The notes under the pieces were generated by a model. The model saw nothing but the letters and a program-made list of their open reading frames with translations, did not search any database and was not told where the DNA came from. Positions 32,418-41,396 of a DNA stretch of 64,000 nucleotides are shown piece by piece. The translations under genes and the position numbers were made by a program. Source of the stretch: Antarctobacter sediminis (GTDB taxonomy: Bacteria > Pseudomonadota > Alphaproteobacteria > Rhodobacterales > Rhodobacteraceae); contig NZ_JAHUZG010000001.1 in assembly GCF_019218285.1 (NCBI RefSeq), positions 496,001 to 560,000 on the forward strand. The letters are read 5' to 3'. The first letter of the stretch is position 1. Each line of letters starts with the position of its first letter.

Positions 32418-34817
32418 ATGGCCGAGACCGGCGCCGCCGATGCGGCGCGCAAGGCGCCGCTTGACTTCTACCAGCCACTCGACGGAGTGGCGGATGAACT
32501 GCTGCGCCCGGATGGGAGCCTGCGCCCGGTCTGGCAACCTATGATCGACCACCTGGCCGGGCGCGCCACCGAACAGGTGGCGCAGGATTTTGCGCGCGGT
32601 GATCTCTATCTACAGGACGCAGGTGTCTATTACCGGCAGTACACCGGTGATGAATCCACCATGCGTGGTTGGCCGCTGAGCCATATTCCCGTCATCATAG
32701 GCGAGTCCGAATGGAACGGATTGGCCGAAGGCATCGCTCAGCGGGCCGAACTGTTGGAACGCACCATGGCCGACCTTTATGGTCCGGCCGATCTGGTGCG
32801 GCGGGGCATCCTGCCGCCGCAACTGATCGCGCGCAACGCGGAATGGCTGCGTCCTCTGGTCGGTGTGAAACCGCGTTCGGATCATTTCCTGCATTTCCTT
32901 GCCTTCGAGATAGGCCGCTCGCCCGATGGCAGCTGGTTGGTGCTGGGCGACCGGGCACAGGCTCCCTCCGGGGCGGGTTTTGCGCTGGAAAACCGGATGG
33001 CCACGCAACGGGTGTTCACCGACCTTTATACCGAGGCCAATGTACACCGGTTGGCTGGGTTCTTTCGCACCTTTCGTGACCGGCTGACCCAATTGCGCGG
33101 CCCCGAACAGGGGCAGGTCGCCATCCTGACCCCGGGCCAGCACACGGATACCTATTTCGAACACGCCTATATTGCCCGCTACCTTGGGTTCCTGCTGCTG
33201 GAATCCGAGGATCTGGTCAGCGTCGACGGCAAGCTGATGGTGCGCACGATCAACGGCTTGGAACCGGTCAGCGTTCTTTGGCGCAGGCTGGATTCGCGTT
33301 TTGCCGATCCTCTGGAACTGGACGAAAGCTCGGCCTTGGGGACGCCCGGAATGGTCGGCACCCTGCGGTCCGGGGCTGTGACCATGCTCAATTGTCTTGG
33401 CTCCGGGGTTTTGGAGGCGCGCGCGCTGATGGCCTTTATGCCGCGCATCGCCGAGGCGCTGCTGGGCGAGCCGCTGAAGCTGCCGAATATCGCAACATGG
33501 TGGTGCGGTCAGGCCAGCGAACGCGCCTATGTCAGCGAAAACCTCGAGCGCATGATGATCGGCCCCGCGCTGTCGACGCATCTGCCCTTTGATATCGACA
33601 GTTCGACCGCACTTGGCGGGCGTTTCCGTGACAGCGCGCGCGGCCCGGTGCGTGAGTGGCTGGACAAGAACGGCGGCGCGCTGGTCGGGCAAGAGGCCGT
33701 AACCCTGTCGACCACGCCTGCGATGATCGACGGCAAGCTGTTGCCACGCCCCATGGTGGTTCGCGTCTTTGCCGCTCGCACGGCCGAGGGCTGGACCGTC
33801 ATGCCGGGGGGATATGCGCGTATCGGGCGGACCAATGATCCCACCGCACTGGCGATGCAGAATGGCGGCTCGGTCGCCGATGTCTGGGTGGTCAGCGATA
33901 CGCCGGTCGAAGTCGATACACTGTCGGGGCAACAGCCCGGGCCGTTCATCCGGCGCATGCCGGGGCGGCTTCCGTCACGGGCGGCGGACAACCTGTTTTG
34001 GCTGGGCCGTTATGTCGAACGGGCGGATTTCACGGCACGGACCCTGCGGGCCTATCACCTGCGGCTGGAGGACAATGGCGGCACGCCGATGCCGGTCTTC
34101 GATCAGCTTGGCCGCTTTCTCGAGGGGCGCGGGCTGTATCTGGCGCAACCCATGCCGGACCTTTTCCTGAGCCTGCTGGACAGCGCGCGGGGCTGTGCGT
34201 CAAAGGTGCGCGACCGGTTCTCTGACGATGGGTGGTACGCGCTGGACGAGCTTGAGGCGGCGGCCCGCGATCTGGCCGGGGTGGTTGCGCCGGGGGATGT
34301 CACGGGCCGTGCCCTCAGCCAGCTTTTGCGCAAGCTGGCCGGGTTCGCCGGTCTGGTGAATGACAATATGTTCCGCTTTTCCGGCTGGCGCTTTATGACC
34401 ATGGGCCGTGCGCTGGAACGCGGGGTCCAGATCTCGGACCTGCTGTCGGTCTTTGCCGCCAGTGGCGTTCCGCAAGGCAGCCTTGATGCCGCGCTGGAAA
34501 TCGGTGACAGCGTAATGACCCACCGGCGGCGCTATTCGGTGCAGACAAACCGGAACACGGTGATCGACCTCTTGGCGCTGGACCCGGAAAACCCGAGATC
34601 GGTGATCTATCAGGCGGCGGTGCTGCGGGACCAGCAGGGGAAATTGCCCCGGCGGACCAAAACCAGCCAACTGACTGTCGTGGGCCGCCGAATCCTGCGG
34701 GTTCATACCGAATTGTCGGTCCTGACACCCGAGGAACTGGACAGCGCGGCGCTGGCGAAACTGGCCGATGATCTTCAGGCGGTCTCGGACGCCATCCACA
34801 CGGAATACATGGGGTAG
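32418..34817 (+). CDS. Circularly permuted ATP-grasp type 2 and alpha-E domain fusion
   Basis: A 799-residue protein with two modules. Residues about 80-480 are a circularly permuted ATP-grasp (QDAGVYYRQY, HIPVIIGESEWNGL, ILTPGQHTDTYFEHAY, GRTNDPTALAMQNGGSVADVWV). Residues about 510-795 are a helical alpha-E domain (RAADNLFWLGRYVERADFTARTLR). These are often two separate genes and are fused here. ATP-grasp proteins of this class are predicted amide or peptide-bond ligases working with transglutaminase-fold enzymes. It begins two bases after the upstream stop and ends four bases before the next start. Confidence 0.9.
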   Translation: MAETGAADAARKAPLDFYQPLDGVADELLRPDGSLRPVWQPMIDHLAGRATEQVAQDFARGDLYLQDAGVYYRQYTGDESTMRGWPLSHIPVIIGESEWNGLAEGIAQRAELLERTMADLYGPADLVRRGILPPQLIARNAEWLRPLVGVKPRSDHFLHFLAFEIGRSPDGSWLVLGDRAQAPSGAGFALENRMATQRVFTDLYTEANVHRLAGFFRTFRDRLTQLRGPEQGQVAILTPGQHTDTYFEHAYIARYLGFLLLESEDLVSVDGKLMVRTINGLEPVSVLWRRLDSRFADPLELDESSALGTPGMVGTLRSGAVTMLNCLGSGVLEARALMAFMPRIAEALLGEPLKLPNIATWWCGQASERAYVSENLERMMIGPALSTHLPFDIDSSTALGGRFRDSARGPVREWLDKNGGALVGQEAVTLSTTPAMIDGKLLPRPMVVRVFAARTAEGWTVMPGGYARIGRTNDPTALAMQNGGSVADVWVVSDTPVEVDTLSGQQPGPFIRRMPGRLPSRAADNLFWLGRYVERADFTARTLRAYHLRLEDNGGTPMPVFDQLGRFLEGRGLYLAQPMPDLFLSLLDSARGCASKVRDRFSDDGWYALDELEAAARDLAGVVAPGDVTGRALSQLLRKLAGFAGLVNDNMFRFSGWRFMTMGRALERGVQISDLLSVFAASGVPQGSLDAALEIGDSVMTHRRRYSVQTNRNTVIDLLALDPENPRSVIYQAAVLRDQQGKLPRRTKTSQLTVVGRRILRVHTELSVLTPEELDSAALAKLADDLQAVSDAIHTEYMG

Positions 34818-34821
34818 CGGC

Positions 34822-35739
34822 ATGCTCTACGATGTCACCTTGGCTGTCCGCTATGCCTACAACCAATCCGCGGCGGCGGCGCGGATGCATCTGCGTATGA
34901 TGCCCGGAAGCGGTCCGGCGCAGCGTTTGGTTTCGGGCCTGCTGGAGGCCGATCCCATGCCCGGATTCCGGCGTGACCGGATCGATTTCTTTGGCAATGC
35001 CCTGACTGAAATCGCCTATGACACACCCATTGACGAGGTGAGCTTTCGCTTCAGCGGGCGGATCCGCCGCAATGAGTTGCCACAGGAACTGGACCTGTCC
35101 TGTGCGCTGAGCGACATGCGCCGGGAACTGGCCGAGGTGGCCTCGTTGTCATCGGATGCGCCGCATCATTTCCTTGGCGCTTCAGATCGTGTGGTGCCGG
35201 TGCCGTCGATCACGGCCTTTGCACGCGGGATCACGCGGCCGGATCAGCCTGTCCTGTCGGTGGTTCAGTTGATCTCACGCGCGTTGCATCAAGAGATCAC
35301 CTTTGATGCCACGGCCACCGATGTGACCACCGATCCGGCCGAGGCCTTTGCCAACCGTCGGGGCGTCTGTCAGGACATCAGTCACATTATGATTGCCGCC
35401 TTGCGCGGCATCGGCGTTCCGGCGGGCTATGTCTCGGGATTCTTGCGGACCGAACCCCCGGAAGGTCAGCCAAGGCTGGCCGGAGCGGATGCCATGCATG
35501 CCTGGGTGCGGGCCTGGTGCGGGTCCGAGATGGGCTGGATTGAGATCGATCCCACCAATGACATGCGGGTGGGCGCCGATCATATCAGCGTGGCGCACGG
35601 CCGGGACTATGCCGATGTGGCGCCGGTCAAGGGGTCGTTGCGCAGCTCGGGTCTGCACAGCACGGCGCATAGTGTCGACGTGGTCCCGGTTTCGGATCGC
35701 GGTCCGGCCGAGTCCGCAGGGCGCAGCACGACCGACTGA
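34822..35739 (+). CDS. Transglutaminase-like cysteine protease/amidase
   Basis: A 305-residue protein with the bacterial transglutaminase N-terminal domain and a transglutaminase core. The catalytic residues are Cys183 (RRGVCQDISH), His226 (DAMHAWVRAW) and Asp243 (IEIDPTNDM). Such proteins may hydrolyse or transfer amide bonds of peptides made by neighbouring ATP-grasp ligases. The ATG at 34822 follows GGGGTAGCGGC in the tail of the preceding gene. The Anbu-type proteasome gene often found next in related clusters is absent; a convergent gene begins instead. Confidence 0.9.
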   Translation: MLYDVTLAVRYAYNQSAAAARMHLRMMPGSGPAQRLVSGLLEADPMPGFRRDRIDFFGNALTEIAYDTPIDEVSFRFSGRIRRNELPQELDLSCALSDMRRELAEVASLSSDAPHHFLGASDRVVPVPSITAFARGITRPDQPVLSVVQLISRALHQEITFDATATDVTTDPAEAFANRRGVCQDISHIMIAALRGIGVPAGYVSGFLRTEPPEGQPRLAGADAMHAWVRAWCGSEMGWIEIDPTNDMRVGADHISVAHGRDYADVAPVKGSLRSSGLHSTAHSVDVVPVSDRGPAESAGRSTTD

Positions 35740-35754
35740 GCGCCAAGGCCCGGA

Positions 35755-38700
35755 TCAACGGAAAGGCGGAGCATACATCAGGCCGCCGTCCAGCCAAATG
35801 CGGTTTTGCGCGCGCTCGATGTTCAGCCCGCTGCCCGCGCCGAAATGGCGTTCGTAGATCTCGCCATAGTTTCCGACGGCAAGGATCGCCTGCAAGGCCC
35901 AGTCTTTGGGCAGATCCATCATCGGGCCAAGATCGGCTTCGACCCCCAGAAGCCGCCGGGTTTCGGGATTGAAAGAGCGAAGCCCCGCATCGACATTCAA
36001 CTGTGTCAGGCCCAGTTCCTCTGCAGCGATCAGCGCAAAGATCGTCCAGTTCACAAAGTCGCGGAAGTTCTCGTTGCCCGGCATGACGGGACGGATCGGG
36101 ACAACCGGGGATTCGACCTCCTGAAAGATTTCATAGCGCGACCGGTCGCGCCCGGCCGAGGCCAGCCCGGCGGCCAGCCGACCGGCATCGCCCACAACGC
36201 CGCCGCATTTCCCCTGGCTCATTGCCTGCATCCCCGAAATGGCATCGGCCACCGGAACAAGCGTCGAATCCTCTGATCCGAACAGGTGGCGGGCGAAAAG
36301 GCGGGAGTGCCCCGAAACCAGCGCACAGATCGGCAATCCCGATTGTTTCAGTGTATCCTCATGGCTGCCCTTGGGCAGGATCGCCCCGTAAAGAGGGTAC
36401 ATCAGCGGAACGCCACGGATGCTGCCGGCCTGAAGGTCGCCGCTCAGGTCATTGCTGAGCGCGGTGGGGATGATGTCCGCCCGTTCGTCGGCAAGCATTT
36501 TGGCCCAGTCGTCATCCGCGCCGATCACATAGTCGACGCGATCGGAATCCTTGAAGATGGCGGCCGCCAATGCGCGACATATGTCAGGCGCGAAACCCAC
36601 GCGGCGGCCTTGTTGAAGGCTGCTATAGGGGGGCAGCGCGTCATGCACTCCGCAGCGCAGGGTTCCGCGCTGACGGATCTCTCGCACCGAGATTGAACTC
36701 GTGCGCAGGCGACCGGCGCGGCGGTTGTCCGTGGGAACGTTGGTCAGGAAACTCACCGGGTGCAGGCCGCCGGCATTGGACGTGAGGTTGAGCCCAAGCG
36801 GCAGACCAAGTTCCTCCGACAGGTTGCGTTCGAATATCTCTGTATAATTGCCGGTCGCTGCGGTGATCCGCAGCATCAGGTCATCGGGCAGGTTGAAGGC
36901 CCGTCCGCCCAATGCCACCGTGCCAAGATCTGCGCCATCCGGTTCGTTTTGCAGGTAATCCACGATTTCCGGGATGGTATCCTTCTGCAACTCCATCTGT
37001 TCGGACAGAAGAAGGGCCTGGATCACGCCGCTGACCAGATGTGTCCATTGCGGGTCGCCGTGACGGACCAGCGGTCCCAAGGGTTCTTTCGAGATGATTT
37101 CCGGCAAGATGATGTGATCGCCCGGGGCACCGAAGCCGCGGCGCATCACGGCCAGACCGGTGGCATCGCCGGTCAACACATCGCAGGCCCCGGCCAGGTA
37201 CTGCTGTTCGGCTTCGGCCATATTTGCAACGGGCTGCGGTTCATAGATCATGCCGTTGGCGCGGAAATACTCGGCAACCGCCAGTTCCGAACTCGTGCCG
37301 GTACGGAGACAGACGACGGCACCGTCCAGATTGGTGGCCCGGTCAATACCCAGAGAGCGAGGTGCCATGAAACCCTGACCATCGAAATAGGTGATGCCGG
37401 GGTAATCGAACTTCAGGTCCACGTCGCGGCTGAACGTCCAGCTTGTATTGCGCGACAGGATGTCGATTTCGCCCGAAGCCAGCGCGACAAACCGGTTTCG
37501 CGCGCCAAGCGGCACGAATTGCACCGCGTTAGCATCATCCAGAACCGCCGCCGCCACGGCGCGACAGACATCCACGTCCAGACCTTGCCATTGGCCAAGA
37601 TTGTCGGCGAAGGAAAAGCCGGGCAGGCCGGTGCTGACACCGCAGACAAGATAGCCGCGCGCGATCACGTCCGCCTGTGTCCGGCCACCGTTTCGGGCCA
37701 TGGTCTCCAGCTCGGCGCGGGTGATCGGAGCCATGAGCTTGGACGGCGGGGAAACCAGCGGCGTGGGATCGGCAAAACTTGCCGATACCGGAGCTTTGGG
37801 TTTGGGCGCGGGTTTCGTTGCAACCGGTTCAGATGTTTTCGGTGTCGTTGACCGCAGACGGGTCAGAACCTCGGCGGCTTTGGTCGCGGCAGCGCGGCCG
37901 ACATGTGCGCGGGTGATCTGTTCCAAAGCGGCGATCTGGGCCGTGCGATCTGCCAGTAGCAAGGCATTGGTCAGCGCCGTATTGGCTGCGGTTTCCGCGT
38001 CACGCAGGGCGGATTCCGCCTCGAACAGGGCCAGTTGCACCTGAAACCCGAAGGCGGTTCCGTCAAATTCGCTCAACAGGGAGCGGAGCGCGTCAAGGTC
38101 TCCATCTGCCTTGGCTCGGTCCAGCCGGGTCTGCGCCTGTGCATCGCGGTCGCGGCTGGCAAGGTCGCTTTCCAACCGGCTGGCGGCGGCCAGCGCCTTG
38201 TCGGCGGCATCGGTTCCGGCGAACTGGCTGATGACGCCGCGCAGGGCCGAGATCCGGGAGCGAAGGTCGGCGGTCAGCAGTGCATCGGACAGCGCCTGCG
38301 CCGCCTGCGTTTCCCGTGCGCTTGTGCTGTCCCCGGCCAGCCGGTCCAATGCCATGGTCGCCTTGGCCGCGGCTTCGCTGTTCGGGAAACGGTCGATGAC
38401 GCGGCGCAGGGCCTCGGCCTGTCGGGTTGGATCAAATATCAGCAACGCGTCGGTCAGCGCGCTGGTGGCCGCATCGCCGCCGCCGCCCGCTGCCTCGGGC
38501 GTCACGATCTCGAACCCGAGGTCCAGTGCCTGATTTATCAGCGCAATTTTGTGGCCGCTGTTGAAACTGTCGCCAGAGGGGCGCAACCCGCCCTGATTGT
38601 GTAGAGCCACCACTGCCAGCGTGCGGGCATCCAGCAGCAGAGAGCCAGAAGACCCCCCCGTGCTTTCGCAGCTGTGCCGCAGAGGTGAGCGTTCGGGCGG

Positions 38701-39387
38701 AATTTCGGCCTGACGCCGGTGCACCTGACAGGTGCCGGTGGAATATTGCTGAGGTTCGCCAGCAGGGTGGTGGATCATCCGCAGTTCCTGAAAGGGATCC
38801 ACGCTGGGCATCATCTTCATCGGGACATGGCCGCCAAGGTCGCCGTTCGGATCACCGCCGATAACCTGAAGCACCATGGCATCCAGCTTTTTGTCCAATT
38901 TCAGTTCGCGCGGGGACACAAGATAGGTGCGCACCGCACCCGTGTCGTCCTTGGAGGTATAATTGAAATTGACCCGTGCCTCGCGGACAATGCTGAACCC
39001 GGCGCGCACCAGATCGGGATCGTAGAAACAATGCACGTTGGTCAACAGCCGGTTGTCCGGCAAGAGCGTGGCCGTGCAATTGCCCAGAAACGGGCTGTTC
39101 AACGTAAAAGTGCGACCGCCGCGCGTGATCTCGCGGGGTTTGCCATCGGGGGTGACAAGGCAGGTTTGCAAGCGACCGATGTGCCGCGCCACCTTCTTTA
39201 CGTCCGACGGCGCGCGGTTGATCGATAACCAGAAGCCGCGCTTTTGTTCGCCGTCCACCACCATCGACTGGAAAGCCGAGCTTTGTGCGTCGATTTCAAA
39301 GCCGAAACCGCAGTCCGCGAGGCCCTGCGCCTGTGCGGACGGCGCAAGGCCGATAGCAAGGCAAAAGGCGGGAATCCATCTTGGCAC
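35755..39387 (-). CDS. Secreted serine protease fused to helical repeats and two tandem amino-acid-binding (AapJ-like) domains
   Basis: A 1210-residue exported protein with an architecture I do not recognise. The signal peptide (MPRWIPAFCLAIGLAPSAQA) is followed by a V8/trypsin-like protease (about 25-290) with His119 (LLTNVHCF), Asp169 (KKLDAMVLQ) and Ser247 (TGGSSGSLL). Four degenerate helical repeats of roughly 45-60 residues fill 305-545. Two family 3 solute-binding domains follow, about 565-870 (LVCGVSTGLPGFSF, GLDVDVCRAVAAAV) and about 895-1210 (TLRCGVHDALPPYS, ending GGLMYAPPFR). Both keep the NYxEI(F/Y)ER C-terminal block of AapJ. I chose the GTG at 39387, after GGGGAGAG, because it gives the signal peptide. 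No transporter permease is nearby. Confidence 0.85.
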   Translation of the reverse strand: MPRWIPAFCLAIGLAPSAQAQGLADCGFGFEIDAQSSAFQSMVVDGEQKRGFWLSINRAPSDVKKVARHIGRLQTCLVTPDGKPREITRGGRTFTLNSPFLGNCTATLLPDNRLLTNVHCFYDPDLVRAGFSIVREARVNFNYTSKDDTGAVRTYLVSPRELKLDKKLDAMVLQVIGGDPNGDLGGHVPMKMMPSVDPFQELRMIHHPAGEPQQYSTGTCQVHRRQAEIPPERSPLRHSCESTGGSSGSLLLDARTLAVVALHNQGGLRPSGDSFNSGHKIALINQALDLGFEIVTPEAAGGGGDAATSALTDALLIFDPTRQAEALRRVIDRFPNSEAAAKATMALDRLAGDSTSARETQAAQALSDALLTADLRSRISALRGVISQFAGTDAADKALAAASRLESDLASRDRDAQAQTRLDRAKADGDLDALRSLLSEFDGTAFGFQVQLALFEAESALRDAETAANTALTNALLLADRTAQIAALEQITRAHVGRAAATKAAEVLTRLRSTTPKTSEPVATKPAPKPKAPVSASFADPTPLVSPPSKLMAPITRAELETMARNGGRTQADVIARGYLVCGVSTGLPGFSFADNLGQWQGLDVDVCRAVAAAVLDDANAVQFVPLGARNRFVALASGEIDILSRNTSWTFSRDVDLKFDYPGITYFDGQGFMAPRSLGIDRATNLDGAVVCLRTGTSSELAVAEYFRANGMIYEPQPVANMAEAEQQYLAGACDVLTGDATGLAVMRRGFGAPGDHIILPEIISKEPLGPLVRHGDPQWTHLVSGVIQALLLSEQMELQKDTIPEIVDYLQNEPDGADLGTVALGGRAFNLPDDLMLRITAATGNYTEIFERNLSEELGLPLGLNLTSNAGGLHPVSFLTNVPTDNRRAGRLRTSSISVREIRQRGTLRCGVHDALPPYSSLQQGRRVGFAPDICRALAAAIFKDSDRVDYVIGADDDWAKMLADERADIIPTALSNDLSGDLQAGSIRGVPLMYPLYGAILPKGSHEDTLKQSGLPICALVSGHSRLFARHLFGSEDSTLVPVADAISGMQAMSQGKCGGVVGDAGRLAAGLASAGRDRSRYEIFQEVESPVVPIRPVMPGNENFRDFVNWTIFALIAAEELGLTQLNVDAGLRSFNPETRRLLGVEADLGPMMDLPKDWALQAILAVGNYGEIYERHFGAGSGLNIERAQNRIWLDGGLMYAPPFR

Positions 39388-39556
39388 GGGCGCTCTCCCC
39401 TGGTCCTGTCGCTGCGTCAGTCTGGCATGGCGACCGCCAATCGGGCAAGCGCGCAGGCCGCTTGGGGCCGGGCAAAGGGCAGGGCGCGGGCGTCGCGGCT
39501 GGTTTGCGGCGGCGGTTCTGCATAGGCTTGGCCCGAACCGAAGGCGGAGAACAGGC

Positions 39557-41347
39557 ATGAGCTTTACCACACGGCCGGAACTGACCGGCACCTTTGGCAT
39601 GGTGACGTCGACCCATTGGCTGGCCAGCGCGGCGGGCATGAAGATGCTCGAGGCGGGCGGCAATGCCTTTGACGCTGCCGTGGCGGCGGGGATGGTGCTG
39701 ACAGTGGTCGAACCGCATCTGAACGGGTTGTTGGGGGATATGCCCGCGCTGGTCTGGCCGGCCGGGACCGACGCGCCGGTGATGATCTGCGGTCAGGGCA
39801 CGGCACCGGCCGCCGCGACCGTGGCACATTACCGGGCCGAGGGGCTGGACCTGATCCCCGGATCCGGCCTGTTGGCGACCGTGATCCCCGGCGCGTTCGA
39901 TGCGTGGATGGTGATGCTGCGCGACCATGGCCAGATGGAATTGCGCGATGTGCTGGCCCCGGCGATCCACTATGCCGGGGCAGGCCATCCGATCCTTGCC
40001 CGCGCCGCCGGGGTGATCGCCGACCATGCCGATCTGTTTCGCAAGGAATGGCCCAGTTCAGCAAGGGTCTGGCTGCCGGGTGATGCACCGCCGCCTCCGG
40101 GCGGCCTGTTTCGGAACCCCGACCTTGCCGCGACACTGACCCGGTTCTGCGACGAAGGCGCGGGCCCGGCTAGCCGCGAGGCACGGATCGACGCGGCGCG
40201 GCGCGCCTTTTACAGCGGGTTCGTGGCCGAGGCTATCGACGACTACCTGCGCGATGCTTGCGTCATGGATGGCACGGGGCAGCGGCGGCGCGGTGTTCTG
40301 ACCGGTGCGGACATGGCCGCATGGCAGGCCACCACCGAACCCGCACTGGCGGGCGAATATCACGGCTGGCGGGTCTGGAAAGGGGGTTTCTGGACACAGG
40401 GGCCGGCGTTGCTGCAATGCCTGAACATCCTGCGGCACACCGGAATAGAGGCCACCGGCCCGCGCGAGGCCGAGTTCCTGCACCTTGTTGTCGAGGCGAT
40501 GAAACTGGGGTTTGCCGACCGCGAGGCCTATTACGGCGATCCGCTGCACGCAGCGATCCCCGGCGAGCGGTTGTTGTCCGACAGCTATGCCGGGGAGCGT
40601 GCCGCGCTGATCGGCCCTTGGGCATCGCTGGAACAGCGCCCGGGGCGGGTGCCGGGTCTGGAGCATCTGGCCGACGCTTTCGTGGCACGCGCCGCCCGGG
40701 CGACGCCCAAGGGCACAGGCGCAGGCGGCGGCGAACCCACGATGGCCCATCTGCACCCCAGCGAAGGCGATACGGTGCATCTGGACGTGGTGGACCGCTG
40801 GGGCAATATGGTGTCGGCCACGCCATCTGGCGGCTGGTTGCAATCCAACCCGGTGATTCCGGGGCTGGGTGTGCCGCTGAACAGCCGCGCGCAGATGTTT
40901 TGGCTGGACGAAGGTTTGCCAACCACGCTGGCACCGGGCCGGCGCCCGCGAACCACCCTGACCCCGTCCATGGCGCGCGCGCCGGACGGCACGCGGCTGG
41001 CCTTTGGGACGCCCGGAGGTGACAGTCAGGACCAGTGGCAACTGATCCTGCTATTGCACCTTGTCCACCATGGGATGTCCCTGCAAGAGTCCATCGACGC
41101 GCCTCTGGTCCTGTCCGGACACCTGCAATCAAGCTTTTATCCCCGCGCGGCCGATCCGGGCGCCTTGCTGGCGGAGCCGGGCTTTGACCCCGGCACGATC
41201 CAGACCCTGCGTGCCCGGGGCCATCGCGTAACCGAGGCAGAGCCGTGGTCTCTGGGACGTCTGACGGCGGCGGCGCAGGGGCCGGATGGCATCCTGCGCG
41301 CGGCGGCCACGCCAAGGTTGATGCAAGCTTACGCAGTGGGGCGTTGA
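39557..41347 (+). CDS. Gamma-glutamyltransferase family Ntn-hydrolase
   Basis: A 596-residue GGT-family proenzyme. The N-terminal MVTSTHWLASAAGMKMLEAGGNAFDAAVAAG block and the autocleavage threonine at residue 406 (GDTVHLDVVDRWGNMVS) identify it. The cleaved threonine would be the nucleophile, as in E. coli GGT, where TTHYSVVD aligns. GPSxx and TTLTPSMA-like blocks follow. No signal peptide is evident, so it is probably cytosolic, unlike periplasmic GGT. Some relatives hydrolyse cephalosporin side chains or D-amino-acid amides rather than glutathione. ATG 39557 follows GGCGGAGAA. It is divergent from the protease-fusion gene across 169 bp. Confidence 0.88.
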   Translation: MSFTTRPELTGTFGMVTSTHWLASAAGMKMLEAGGNAFDAAVAAGMVLTVVEPHLNGLLGDMPALVWPAGTDAPVMICGQGTAPAAATVAHYRAEGLDLIPGSGLLATVIPGAFDAWMVMLRDHGQMELRDVLAPAIHYAGAGHPILARAAGVIADHADLFRKEWPSSARVWLPGDAPPPPGGLFRNPDLAATLTRFCDEGAGPASREARIDAARRAFYSGFVAEAIDDYLRDACVMDGTGQRRRGVLTGADMAAWQATTEPALAGEYHGWRVWKGGFWTQGPALLQCLNILRHTGIEATGPREAEFLHLVVEAMKLGFADREAYYGDPLHAAIPGERLLSDSYAGERAALIGPWASLEQRPGRVPGLEHLADAFVARAARATPKGTGAGGGEPTMAHLHPSEGDTVHLDVVDRWGNMVSATPSGGWLQSNPVIPGLGVPLNSRAQMFWLDEGLPTTLAPGRRPRTTLTPSMARAPDGTRLAFGTPGGDSQDQWQLILLLHLVHHGMSLQESIDAPLVLSGHLQSSFYPRAADPGALLAEPGFDPGTIQTLRARGHRVTEAEPWSLGRLTAAAQGPDGILRAAATPRLMQAYAVGR

Positions 41348-41396
41348 TCGGTGTCTCAGCCTGGCTATGGTGCGGCTGACAGCCGGAGACAACAAC

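Noticed and set aside
39388-39663. Upstream extension of the protease-fusion reading frame
   Set aside because: It runs into the divergent GGT-family coding sequence, has no signal peptide, and the GTG at 39387 gives a good ribosome site and signal sequence.
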